From Rhodopirellula sp. SM50 (GTDB lineage: Bacteria > Planctomycetota > Planctomycetia > Pirellulales > Pirellulaceae), in the NCBI RefSeq assembly GCF_002289565.1, contig NZ_NTFY01000043.1, positions 1 through 59,952 of the forward strand: a stretch of 59,952 bases of DNA, in the 5' to 3' direction. Positions 26,853 through 35,278 of this stretch are shown here, piece after piece. Position numbers and translations under genes: made by a program. Positions within the stretch are counted from its first letter, which is position 1. Every line of letters starts with the position of its first letter. A model generated the notes under the pieces. It searched no databases and was not told where the DNA came from. It saw nothing but the letters and a program-made list of their open reading frames with translations.

Positions 26853-27557
26853 TTAGCCGCCGCCCGAATCCGAGGGGCCAGCCGGTGGCGGGTCAGGCGG
26901 TGGTGGGTCAGTCGGCGGTGGACCGGCTGGCGGTGGGCCGGCCGGCGGTGGCCCCGAGGACGGCGGATCGGCCGGCGGCAAACCCAGCCGGCGTTGCTCC
27001 AGCTGCCGAACGGCCCCTTTGAGGGATTCCAGCAGACGCGGCACTTGGCCGGCGGCGACGAAGACGCGGGCACTGACCGCCGATTGCGGAAAGAAACTTG
27101 TCAGGAAATCCAGTCCGAACTCGGTCGCACCGTGCCCGATCATCACGCCGTTGGCGTAGGTACCGCTGAGCACCTCGTCGGGCATCTTCAAATCGTCATA
27201 GATTTCTTGGGGGCTCGGTCGACGCGCGTCTGGGTTGGGCGGCTGCGGTTGTGGCGTGTGCGGATCGCCGAACCGTCCCCGATAAAGCTCCAGATTGGTC
27301 GTCAACGCCTCAATAAATTGCGGCATCACCGGATGGGGAATCACCACCCGAGCAGCCACCTTGTGGGGTCGTCCGATCGTCTGCAAAAAGTCGACGATGT
27401 ACTCGCTCGGTCCCGTCATCACGATCGCACCGGTGCTAAACGTCCCCCCGGCGACGTGATCGGGCACCCGCGCCCGCAGCGGAGGGTTGGGCTGCGGCTG
27501 CTGGCCGGGCTGGCCGGACTCGTCGGGTGGATCAGGCGTTTGGTCGTCAGAGGACAT
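26853..27557 (-). CDS. Protein with two DUF3467-like domains and a Pro/Gly-rich tail
   Basis: Protein of 234 residues. Two similar modules are visible: GGTFSTGAIVMTGPSEYIVD with VAARVVIPHPVMPQFIEALT (about 37-92), and SGTYANGVMIGHGATEFGLD with SARVFVAAGQVPRLLESLKG (about 130-188). Each fits the DUF3467 pattern of a strand pair followed by an R-V/F-V strand and a helix. The N-terminus is Pro/Gln-rich, and the C-terminus is a PPPAGPPPTDPPP-type repeat. DUF3467 proteins are small single-domain proteins as I recall, so this is a tandem duplication. There is no membrane segment. The function is unknown. Confidence 0.7.
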   Translation of the reverse strand: MSSDDQTPDPPDESGQPGQQPQPNPPLRARVPDHVAGGTFSTGAIVMTGPSEYIVDFLQTIGRPHKVAARVVIPHPVMPQFIEALTTNLELYRGRFGDPHTPQPQPPNPDARRPSPQEIYDDLKMPDEVLSGTYANGVMIGHGATEFGLDFLTSFFPQSAVSARVFVAAGQVPRLLESLKGAVRQLEQRRLGLPPADPPSSGPPPAGPPPAGPPPTDPPPPDPPPAGPSDSGGG

Positions 27558-27850
27558 GCGTGGGACGCTGGTGCTTTGGTGGGGGAGGATTCAGCCGCGC
27601 ATTCCGATCGGAATACCGCCACCAGTCTAAATCTCACCGCCACCGTCCGAAACCCGTGACGGTTCGCCTGCGATTGATCGCGTTCCCAGAGGATGCCCGC
27701 ACGTCGCGTCGCGGCCTGCTGATGGAGTGAGCCGCGACGCGTCAGCGGCCGGGCACCGCCTTGCAGGCACCGCCTTGCGACACAGCGTGTGGCGGAGCCA
27801 CACCGCCATCGCGTTCCAAGGCGGAGCCTTGGAACGAGGACGACGTTCCG

Positions 27851-27964
27851 CCCCCATCGTCTTGCCCCCATCGTCTTGCCCCCATCGTCTTGCCTCCATC
27901 GTCTTGCCTCCATCGTCTTGCCTCCATCATTCTGCCCCGAATCGTTCTGCCATTCCTCTCCTGA
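27851..27964. repeat. 14-bp tandem array with a diverged tail (copy 2)
   Basis: Seven units of CCCCCATCGTCTTG or CCTCCATCGTCTTG, then CCCCGAATCGTTCTG and CCATTCC. Immediately before it are a partial family B copy (27727-27760) and a 10-bp perfect hairpin CGTTCCAAGG/CCTTGGAACG (27812-27836). The 485-bp stretch 27558-28042 holds these repeats and the promoter region listed next, and no other gene. Confidence 0.9.
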
Positions 27965-27990
27965 TCGCCTCCGAACCGCCACACCAACCC

Positions 27991-28031
27991 TTGACACCGC
28001 CCCCAACCCTTGTATCATTGCATTAATACAA
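27991..28031 (+). promoter_or_regulatory. Promoter with overlapping GntR operator
   Basis: TTGACA (27991-27996), a 16-bp spacer and TATCAT (28013-28018) form a good sigma-70-type promoter. The inverted repeat TTGTAT (28010-28015) and ATACAA (28026-28031), with a 10-bp centre, covers the -10 box and start site. The position suits autorepression by the GntR protein encoded 12 bp downstream. Confidence 0.75.
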
Positions 28032-28042
28032 AGGTGCAACCC

Positions 28043-28426
28043 ATGTTGATCCAAATCCAATCCGGCAGCCAGCCGATCTACCAGCAGATCGTCGATCAGA
28101 TTCGCTTCCGAATCCTCTCGTCGCAGCTCAAGGCCGGTGACGAGTTGCCGACGATCCGTGGGCTTGCCGAAACGCTGAAGGTCAACCCGAACACGATCGC
28201 CCGGGCCTACCGCGAGCTGGAACATGAAGGGCTGGTCGAAAAGCGTCGAACGACCGGGACCTTCGTCGCGGAATCATCGGGAACACTCAGCCGCGCCCGC
28301 CGCCGACAGATTCTCACGCCCGAAATCGACAAACTTCTCGTGCTCGCCAGCCACCTGGGTGCAGACCCGGCCGAGTTGGATGAACTGATCACATCACGTC
28401 AGCAAGCCCTTCAACGAAAGGAATAA
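28043..28426 (+). CDS. GntR-family regulator, YtrA subfamily
   Basis: Protein of 127 residues, the short length of the YtrA group. The winged helix-turn-helix covers residues 8-75 (PIYQQIVDQIRFRILSSQLK, LPTIRGLAETLKVNPNTIAR, GLVEKRRTTGTFVAE). The remaining ~50 residues form the short dimerising helices, with no ligand-binding domain. It is the first gene of an operon with an ABC ATPase (5 bp later) and a permease, the normal YtrA arrangement in which the regulator represses the transporter until a cell-envelope signal appears. The start at 28043 is the first ATG after the operator; the codons back to TTG 28010 lie inside it. Confidence 0.92.
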   Translation: MLIQIQSGSQPIYQQIVDQIRFRILSSQLKAGDELPTIRGLAETLKVNPNTIARAYRELEHEGLVEKRRTTGTFVAESSGTLSRARRRQILTPEIDKLLVLASHLGADPAELDELITSRQQALQRKE

Positions 28427-28431
28427 AGCCC

Positions 28432-29382
28432 ATGACTTCCGCCGACGATTTTGCCGTACGGGTCCAGTCACTCTCGCGTTCCTTTCGCGGAACGGATGCA
28501 CTGGTCGATGTCAGCTTGCAGATCCCGCGGGGGTCCGTGTTCGGACTCGTCGGTCTCAACGGGGCAGGGAAGACGACACTGATCCAACATGTGATCGGTT
28601 CCCTCAAGGCGTTGCACGGAAGCGTCAACGTGCTCGGCCAGGATCCCACGATCCGGCCGGAAAAACTACTCGCCCGAATCGGCTACATGACCGAAGAAGA
28701 CTCGCTGCCGAAGTGGATGCGAATCCGGGACCTGATCAGTTTCTGTCGCACCGTCTATCCGACCTGGTCGGACAGCTATGCGACGCAACTGTGCGACATG
28801 TTTGGTTTGTCGACGACCGCGAAACTCAAATCACTTTCCAAGGGCGGCCGCGCCCGCGTGGCGCTGTTGGCGGCGATTGCGCACCGACCGGAACTGCTGA
28901 TCTTGGACGAACCGAGCAGCGGATTGGATCCGATCGCGCGGGCCGACATTTTGGAAGCGATCATCCGCACCGTTGCCGATGAAGGCCGCACGGTGCTGTT
29001 TTCCAGCCATCTGCTCGAAGAGATCGATCGGGTGTGCGATCACATCGCGCTGATCCATGACGGCGTCCTCTTGGAATCGATTCCCGCGGCGACCTTGCCC
29101 GAGCGGTACACCGAGTGCTTCTATCGCACGGAGACACCCTCGTCGCGTCCGCCCGAGATCTCGGGCTCGTTCGGCGGCACGGGCGACGCGTCGGAATGGT
29201 CGGTGTTGATGGACTCCGACGATGAAGCGTCTCTGTCGACGACCACCTCGATCGAATCTCACGGATCGCGTTGGGAATTGGTGCGTCAACAACCGGCGAC
29301 CGTTCACCGCTGGTTTGCCGGTCGCGTCCAACGCAAGCCGACAGCATCCTCGACACCCACGGAGGGCATTCAACATGTCTGA
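28432..29382 (+). CDS. ABC transporter ATP-binding protein (YtrB-like)
   Basis: Protein of 316 residues. Walker A GLNGAGKTT is at 41-49, a signature variant LSKGG at 135-139 (the usual LSGGQ is altered in this subgroup), and Walker B LLILDE at 155-160 is followed by PSSGLD. The H-loop is in VLFSSHLLEEID. The last ~90 residues, after the ATPase core, are unusual and include a Ser/Asp-rich segment. It has a good ribosome site (AAAGGA) and starts 5 bp after the regulator. Its end overlaps the permease start by 8 bp. With the permease it should form an inner-membrane exporter of unknown substrate. Confidence 0.93.
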   Translation: MTSADDFAVRVQSLSRSFRGTDALVDVSLQIPRGSVFGLVGLNGAGKTTLIQHVIGSLKALHGSVNVLGQDPTIRPEKLLARIGYMTEEDSLPKWMRIRDLISFCRTVYPTWSDSYATQLCDMFGLSTTAKLKSLSKGGRARVALLAAIAHRPELLILDEPSSGLDPIARADILEAIIRTVADEGRTVLFSSHLLEEIDRVCDHIALIHDGVLLESIPAATLPERYTECFYRTETPSSRPPEISGSFGGTGDASEWSVLMDSDDEASLSTTTSIESHGSRWELVRQQPATVHRWFAGRVQRKPTASSTPTEGIQHV

Positions 29383-31075
29383 AATCATGGCACTGACGAG
29401 GTTGTCGATCGCGCGCTGCAAGACGGCGCTGACCCTCGCGATCGTCTACATGCTTCTGATCCACCTGGGCGCGGTCCTCTACAGTCTCAGCGACGCCGGG
29501 GGCACGGTGACCGGCCAGCGCGCCGTCACCTCGATCGTCGTGATGTTCTCGCTTCCGCTGCTCGGGATCACGTTCGCCTTGTTCGACTTCAGCGACCAAG
29601 GCGACATCGGCGGCGGCGCGACGGGATATTTGCCGTGGTTATTGCGGATGCCGATCCGGACCTGGAAACTCGCCGCCGTCCCGCTGGGCCTGAAAACACT
29701 TTGGACGCTCGCTGTTTGCGGCGCGATTGCGTTGACGGCCCGAGTCTTCGGAATCCCGCTGGAACGTTGGTTCATTCCCGCCGTTGGGATTGCGACGCTG
29801 TTTGTTCTGGCCTGTCTGGTCACTTGGCAACCGTTTCGCTGGACCTACACACGTCTTTCGCTGATCGGAATCCTATTCGTCCCCGCCTACGCATGGTTGA
29901 TCGCATCGGTCTCGTTCGCGTTCGCCAACGAACGCTCCGATCTCCCCTCGGGTACGACTTCGATCACCGCCGCTTGGATCATTGGACTGTCGACCTACAC
30001 GGCGCTGACCCTGCTCGCGCTGCGCGCCGTCCGATTGGCACGCTTCAACGTCACCGGGCAAATCAGTGAGTCGCGCGGCTGGATGGGGTCTGTGGAAACC
30101 GCTTCCTCTGCCGTGGAGGCATCATCCGCGACACCACTGAAGCATCCCGCCAAGCGCTCGCCGATCACCGCGCTACTGCGATTCGAAGCATCCAAACTCG
30201 CCGAATTCGGGACCAAAATCGTTGCCGCCAGCTGGTTGCTGATCGTCCTGTTCTTCTCCCTATTCAGCCAGACCGGAACCGATACCGTCGTCTTCCTCGT
30301 GGTCGCGTTTCTGTTTCCGGGGATCTTCCTGAACGAATGGAAACTGTCGGGGCTGCACGAGAACTTTCTGCCACACACGCTGGCGATGGCGCCGATCCGC
30401 ACGACAACGATCGTCTGGACCCATCAACTGATCACCACGGCGATCTGGTTTGCATCGCTGCTTGGAGTTCCGATCGTGATGCTGATCTGGTACACCACCG
30501 GCGCGAGTGCACCGATGGTCGACGCCTGGCAGCGCGTGATCGGCTCGCAATTCGACGCTCCCGACGCCCTCGCGCGACTCGCCGGGATCTCAGTCATTGT
30601 CGCGATGTTGCTTGTCATCCGCCAAACCACATGGAACATCGCGGCGAGTTCGACCGACGAGAAACGATTCGTGTACTGGATGATCGCCGTGAAGTTTGCC
30701 ATCGCCTTCGCCGTGTTCAGCTGGTTCTTGTTCCAGTTCTTGCAGTTTCCCGATTGGGAGGCCTGGACGCTTTGGGCGTGGCAATCGTTCGCCAAGTTAC
30801 CGGCGCTGCTGCCCTGGTTGACAGCGGCCAAAGCGATCCTCGTGATCATCGCCACCATGCTGCTTTATCGCTCTGGTCTGGCCGAGCGTCAAACCGTCAT
30901 CGGACTGGTCGTCGGCTATCTCGCGGGCACGTTCCTGATTGCGGCAATCGTCTGGCAATGGGTGCCCAGTGACCGCGTCGCCTTGTGGCACTGCGTGACC
31001 GCGACCGCGGTGTTGATGCCCTACAGCCGGATCGTGTTGGCGCCACTTTGTCTCGCCCACAATCGCCACGCCTAA
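29375..31075 (+). CDS. ABC transporter permease-type membrane protein
   Basis: Protein of 566 residues from ATG 29375 (GGAGGG upstream), overlapping the ATPase gene. About twelve hydrophobic segments occur in two halves of roughly six, separated by a hydrophilic stretch (about 230-265, GWMGSVETASSAVEASSAT). The length fits two fused six-helix permease modules on one chain. It contains TLAIVYMLLIHLGAVLYSL at the N-terminus and WQWVPSDRVALWHCVTATAV near the end. No conserved sequence motif identifies a substrate. The longer open frame to 29222 lies inside the ATPase gene. Confidence 0.85.
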   Translation: MSEIMALTRLSIARCKTALTLAIVYMLLIHLGAVLYSLSDAGGTVTGQRAVTSIVVMFSLPLLGITFALFDFSDQGDIGGGATGYLPWLLRMPIRTWKLAAVPLGLKTLWTLAVCGAIALTARVFGIPLERWFIPAVGIATLFVLACLVTWQPFRWTYTRLSLIGILFVPAYAWLIASVSFAFANERSDLPSGTTSITAAWIIGLSTYTALTLLALRAVRLARFNVTGQISESRGWMGSVETASSAVEASSATPLKHPAKRSPITALLRFEASKLAEFGTKIVAASWLLIVLFFSLFSQTGTDTVVFLVVAFLFPGIFLNEWKLSGLHENFLPHTLAMAPIRTTTIVWTHQLITTAIWFASLLGVPIVMLIWYTTGASAPMVDAWQRVIGSQFDAPDALARLAGISVIVAMLLVIRQTTWNIAASSTDEKRFVYWMIAVKFAIAFAVFSWFLFQFLQFPDWEAWTLWAWQSFAKLPALLPWLTAAKAILVIIATMLLYRSGLAERQTVIGLVVGYLAGTFLIAAIVWQWVPSDRVALWHCVTATAVLMPYSRIVLAPLCLAHNRHA

Positions 31076-31148
31076 TCGATTCCGCGATTGACACCCGCCG
31101 ATTCGCGCAAGCGATCGGGCCCCCGTTTTTAACCGTTGCGGATAACAG

Positions 31149-31201
31149 GTAAGAAAATTTCGGAGGTAAGAAACTTTCCCTACCTCCAAAATCTTCCTAC
31201 C
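31149..31201. repeat. AT-rich inverted repeat, family D (copy 2)
   Basis: GTAAGAAAATTTCGGAGGTA (continuing AGAAA) and TTTCCCTACCTCCAAAATCT (continuing TCCTACC) are separated by one base. It is the reverse complement of 22016-22101 with the 34-base centre missing. It lies between the permease and the acetyltransferase genes; the sequence just before (31090-31125) resembles a decayed half of family C. Confidence 0.85.
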
Positions 31202-31279
31202 ACTTCACGCAGCCACCCAGGGCGGCTAAAGCCTGCACACCAACGAATTGCTAAATCCAGCTTCCCCTTTATCGGTTCA

Positions 31280-31774
31280 ATGATGCTTGACATCGAAATC
31301 ATCAAAGCAGACTGCAGCAACGAAGAACATCAGGCTGCGATCCTTTCGATGATGGAGGCGTATTCGGCCGATCCCATGGGCGATGCCAAGCCGTTGTCCG
31401 ACTACGCCCGGCGGAATCTGATTCCCGGATTGCGCGACCACCCGACTTCGCTGGTCTTTCTGGCCCACAACGCTAATGAGCCCTGCGGGATCGCCACGTG
31501 CTTTCGTGGGTTCTCAACCTTTGCCGCCAAACCGCTGATCAACATCAGCGATTTCTACGTCGCCCCCAAGGTTCGCGGACACGGGATTGGCCGTCGACTG
31601 CTCCACGCGATCTGCGAAGAAGCGGTGGCGAGTGGATGCTGCAAATTGACGCTCGAGGTTCAGCAAAACAACTCCCGAGCTCGTTCCATCTATGATCAAT
31701 TTGGCTTCACCCAAGCCGTCTACGCCGCCGACGCCGATGGCGGCGGCTCGCTCTACATGGTCAAACCGATCTGA
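31280..31774 (+). CDS. GNAT-family N-acetyltransferase
   Basis: Protein of 164 residues, standard for the family. ISDFYVAPKVRGHGIGRRLL contains the strand-beta4 and acetyl-CoA pyrophosphate loop (R/Q-x-x-G-x-G/A type, here RGHGIG), followed by the helix LLHAICEEAVASGC. LEVQQNNSRARSIYDQFGF is the usual motif B with the NxxAxxxYxxxGF pattern. The acceptor substrate cannot be told. The start is ATG 31280 (the next codon, 31283, is also ATG); the open frame back to 31136 crosses a family D repeat. It is cytosolic and apparently monocistronic. Confidence 0.92.
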   Translation: MMLDIEIIKADCSNEEHQAAILSMMEAYSADPMGDAKPLSDYARRNLIPGLRDHPTSLVFLAHNANEPCGIATCFRGFSTFAAKPLINISDFYVAPKVRGHGIGRRLLHAICEEAVASGCCKLTLEVQQNNSRARSIYDQFGFTQAVYAADADGGGSLYMVKPI

Positions 31775-31919
31775 CATCCGCTCTGTTTTGCGACCCCGAT
31801 TCGAAGACAACCGGCAACATCTAAAAACTGCACGACCTCTGTGCGGAAGGGTTTCTCAAGATGGTTCTGACAGGGGTTCGCTTTCGAAACGTTCCCCTCG
31901 ACGTTCTGCGCCGCGATCG

Positions 31920-34316
31920 CTATTCCTTCAGCCCGCTCAGGTCCCAGACGCGGATCGTTCCGTCGCGGCCGCTGGTGGCGATTTGATGTGCCACCGGATC
32001 CAAGGAAACGTTGTGGACGGCGGATTCGTGCCCGGACAGCGCGGTCACCAGCTCGCCGCTGGCCAAGTCCCAAATCCGGCACTTTCCGTCTTGGCTGGCG
32101 ACGACGGCATGCGTTCCATCGCCGCAAAACGCGACGCTCCAATTGTCGCCGCTGCTGCCGACCAACTGACGGTCTTCCAACCCCGTCGCCGTGTCCCAAA
32201 TGTGAATGGTTTTCCCCCAACCAACCGTTGCCAATTGCGTTCCCGTCGGTGCAAATTTGACGTTGTAGATCGGGCCGTCGTGGCCGAGCAGCGTCTGCCG
32301 CGTCTCCAGGGTTTCGGCGTCCCAGATCCGCACGATCTTGTCGCTGCCGACCGATGCGATCAACCGTCCGTCGGGTGACCAATCGACACTATAGATCGAT
32401 CCCGGCTGTGTCACGCTGGCCAGCGGTCGCCCCGAATCGATGTCCCAGGTGTGGATCACGCCATCGTGATCGCCGGCGACGATCCGTCGGCCGTCGGGTG
32501 AAAACGCGATCTTGCGGACCGCGCTGTGGGCGTCCCATTCCTGCAACAATTCCAACGACTCCGAATCCCAGATCTTGACCATGCCGTCGTTGCCGCTGGT
32601 CGCGACGATGTCCTTGGTCGGGTGATACTGGATCATCCAAACGATTCCGCGATGGGCGTCAAAGCTTCGCAACACCTTTTGCTGTTTGACATCCCACAAC
32701 CGCACGCTGCCGTCTTCGATCGCGGCGACCACCTTTTCACCACTCGGATCAAAGTCCACCGCCCACACCGTTCCCGGGTTGCCCGCCAAAACCGTCGACG
32801 GAAAAACCGGACCGGCATCGACTTGAGCGACCGCGGCCGGTTCACCGCGCGTCGCCAGAAAGATCACGGCGGCACACAAGCTGGCGATCCCGATCAGTCC
32901 GGCTGCCCAAGCGGCGCGGAGTGTGTTGCGGGAAACCAGTCGATGCGAACCGCTGCGCCGCAGTTTCTTCGTCGTGTTCGCGACCGCGGGGACCTGTAAC
33001 GGAGAAATCGGGCCATAACTGGTCACGATTTCCGCCAACGTCTCGGCGACAAAGGCTGCCGACTCAGGGCGCCGCGCGGGGTTCTTGTCCATCAACGCCA
33101 TCGTCAGCTCGGACAACGGCAAGGGGATCTTGGAGTCCAGCTTGACCGGCGGCTTGGGTGTTTCGTCCATGATGCGTTTCATCACGCCGACGATCGACGG
33201 GGCTTCGAACGGCGACACTCCGGTCAACATTTCGTAGAGCACTGCACCCAGCGAGAACAGATCGCTCTTTTCGTCCGCGGTCGCTCCGGTGGCCTGCTCC
33301 GGTGACATGTACAGCGGCGTTCCCGTGACCATCCCGGTCTTGGTCAGGCGGACATCATCGGTCGCACGGGCCAAACCGAAATCCGTCAGCTTGACGCGGT
33401 CGGTTCCCGATTCGATCAAGATGTTCGCCGGCTTGATGTCACGATGCACCATGTCGCGGCCGTGGGCGGCCGACAGTCCCGCAGCGATCTGCATCGCGAT
33501 GCGAGCGGCCTCACTCGGCGGCAACGGTTTCTCCTCTTGCAGTCGTTTTTCCAACGTCACGCCTTCGATGTACTGCATCACCAGGAACGCGACTTCGCCT
33601 TGATCCTCGCGCGCCACTTGATGCATCGCCACCACGTGTTCGTGGGAAATCGCCGCCGCGGCGCGGCCTTCGCGGCAAAAACGCTGACGGGCCACGTCGT
33701 TCTTGGCGTACTCGGGATTGAGCACCTTGATCGCGACGTTGCGTTGCAAGTGCGTGTCAAAGGCTTCCAACACGATTCCCATGCCCCCCCGACCGATCAC
33801 CCGTGAAACTTCAAAGTGATGCAGACGCCCGATGTAGGCCGGATCGTCGGACTTTTTAAGAAACGGCAACGCGACAGGAGTGGCCGCTTCGATCGTCGGC
33901 GTCAAGTCCGGATCCGATCCCGCCGGGGGCTGATCCAATCGGCCGGCTGAGCTCGATTGTTCGCTGGCGTTCGATTCGCCGCCCTCGCTAGCGGGCAGGT
34001 GCGTCACGCTGGCGTCCGCGTTTGGCGTGTCCTGACCGTGAACGCTGCCCGTCACCGCGGCGACGGCTTTCCAATACGCAGAATCACTCGGTGGCAGCGT
34101 CCCGACCGCTTGCCCGACGAGATCCTCGATCGGCACGTCCTTGGCCGCGGCACCTGCCAGGATCGCACTGCCTGAAATCGCGACCGATTCGAGGACACTT
34201 TGGCAGCGCGTGCAGCCCCCGATGTGCTCGGTCGCACCACTTGCCTCCGCCTCCGGTAACGAACCACCGACCAATGCTTTCAACTGCGTCTTGGTCGGGC
34301 ACGCTGAAACTGTCAT
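31920..34316 (-). CDS. Transmembrane Ser/Thr protein kinase with seven-WD40 sensor domain
   Basis: Protein of 798 residues. It opens with a zinc-ribbon-like anti-sigma motif (HIGGCTRCQSVLE, 31-43). The kinase domain (about 168-430) has GRGGMG (175-180), Lys197 in VAIKVL, HRD with Asp293 in HRDIKPANIL, DFG at 312-314 and the SPE triplet. A transmembrane helix (about 469-490) follows. The extracytoplasmic part (about 510-798) consists of seven WD40 repeats, for example VWAVDFDPSGEKVVAAIEDG, enough for a closed propeller. The gene's ATG overlaps the stop of the ECF sigma gene (ATGA), so the pair is coupled. The kinase probably controls or is controlled by the sigma factor. Confidence 0.95.
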   Translation of the reverse strand: MTVSACPTKTQLKALVGGSLPEAEASGATEHIGGCTRCQSVLESVAISGSAILAGAAAKDVPIEDLVGQAVGTLPPSDSAYWKAVAAVTGSVHGQDTPNADASVTHLPASEGGESNASEQSSSAGRLDQPPAGSDPDLTPTIEAATPVALPFLKKSDDPAYIGRLHHFEVSRVIGRGGMGIVLEAFDTHLQRNVAIKVLNPEYAKNDVARQRFCREGRAAAAISHEHVVAMHQVAREDQGEVAFLVMQYIEGVTLEKRLQEEKPLPPSEAARIAMQIAAGLSAAHGRDMVHRDIKPANILIESGTDRVKLTDFGLARATDDVRLTKTGMVTGTPLYMSPEQATGATADEKSDLFSLGAVLYEMLTGVSPFEAPSIVGVMKRIMDETPKPPVKLDSKIPLPLSELTMALMDKNPARRPESAAFVAETLAEIVTSYGPISPLQVPAVANTTKKLRRSGSHRLVSRNTLRAAWAAGLIGIASLCAAVIFLATRGEPAAVAQVDAGPVFPSTVLAGNPGTVWAVDFDPSGEKVVAAIEDGSVRLWDVKQQKVLRSFDAHRGIVWMIQYHPTKDIVATSGNDGMVKIWDSESLELLQEWDAHSAVRKIAFSPDGRRIVAGDHDGVIHTWDIDSGRPLASVTQPGSIYSVDWSPDGRLIASVGSDKIVRIWDAETLETRQTLLGHDGPIYNVKFAPTGTQLATVGWGKTIHIWDTATGLEDRQLVGSSGDNWSVAFCGDGTHAVVASQDGKCRIWDLASGELVTALSGHESAVHNVSLDPVAHQIATSGRDGTIRVWDLSGLKE

Positions 34317-34921
34317 CGCGTTTCCTCTTCTTGTTCCAGTCGCTGGATCTCGGCACGGAGCCGCGCGGTCACTCGACTTTTGGCGACGTAGATCGCGCCG
34401 GTGCTCATCGACAATTCCTTCGCCGCCTCGGCAGCCGAACGGCCTTCGACCGCCGTGATCCGAAAGGCAGACCAGGTTTTGGGATCCGAGTTTTCTTCGA
34501 CGGTTTTCATTGCGATCGCAGCAAGTGAACGAAGGTGTTCCAATTCCCACTGCTCGCTGAGTTCATTTCGGTCGTCAGCGGCTTGGGATAACAATTCCAA
34601 TTGAGCCGTATCATTTCCCGACGGTCCGGTTTTTTTTCGCTTTTCAAAATAGGTGTAGAGTCGATTCCGGGTGATCGTGAACAACCACGAGCGAAAGCCG
34701 CCTTTTTCCTTGTCGTACTCCAATCGCCCGATCGCCGAACCGACCCGCCGAAAGACGTCTTGCACGATGTCTGCCGCGTCGGCGTCTTGCAGCCCCCGGC
34801 TGCGGACGAATCGGTAGAGCATCGGGCCATAGTCACGCAAAAAATCGCTCCATGCCTCGTGATCGTTGGCGTCGCGAAGCCTCAAAAGGAGCGTCGCTCG
34901 CGTCACAGGAGATTCGCTCAC
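34313..34921 (-). CDS. ECF-type RNA polymerase sigma factor
   Basis: Protein of 202 residues starting at GTG 34921. Region 2 (about 15-85) has WSDFLRDYGPMLYRFVRSRG and DAADIVQDVFRRV, with FRSWLFTITRNRLYTYFEKR for the -10 recognition segment. A linker precedes region 4 (about 145-195), which carries the helix-turn-helix GRSAAEAAKELSMSTGAIYV. The length, with a 25-residue linker and the kinase next to it, fits the planctomycete ECF groups associated with Ser/Thr kinases. The sigma gene is first and the kinase second, with the anti-sigma-like Cys motif at the kinase N-terminus. The upstream DNA (34922-35278) is shared with the divergent GAF-HlyD gene. Confidence 0.93.
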   Translation of the reverse strand: MSESPVTRATLLLRLRDANDHEAWSDFLRDYGPMLYRFVRSRGLQDADAADIVQDVFRRVGSAIGRLEYDKEKGGFRSWLFTITRNRLYTYFEKRKKTGPSGNDTAQLELLSQAADDRNELSEQWELEHLRSLAAIAMKTVEENSDPKTWSAFRITAVEGRSAAEAAKELSMSTGAIYVAKSRVTARLRAEIQRLEQEEETR

Positions 34922-35278
34922 CCTGTCTGTCTCAGTTTTGAAGTTCGGTCCACTCGGCCACCGGCAGTGACGGCGAAAAAAACCAAGCGTGCGATTGCGT
35001 AAGACAGTATAGCGACCGAACCGACTCTCACAGTCGGCACGTTCCTCCGCTAGAACTACCCGACCGCGATCGCTTCCTTACAACCTCCGGTTTGAAATTC
35101 GCGTCTTTTGGGAATCTTCGCCTCCCTCCCGACCCGAACATCCCACCCCACCGCCCCCCCCGTTTAGAATCCGTTGCGGAAGCCCACCCGGGAATTCGCG
35201 TCCTGCCGGGTAATCCAATTAGTTTCACCACATCGCCCCACCCCTGTTTCTCGATTAGCAATCCTCGCAACCACTCCC
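34922..35278. other. Divergent intergenic region
   Basis: A 357-bp region between the ECF gene (minus) and the GAF-HlyD gene (plus). I see no clear -35/-10 pair, repeat or further gene. It must hold both promoters, since the genes diverge. Confidence 0.6.
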
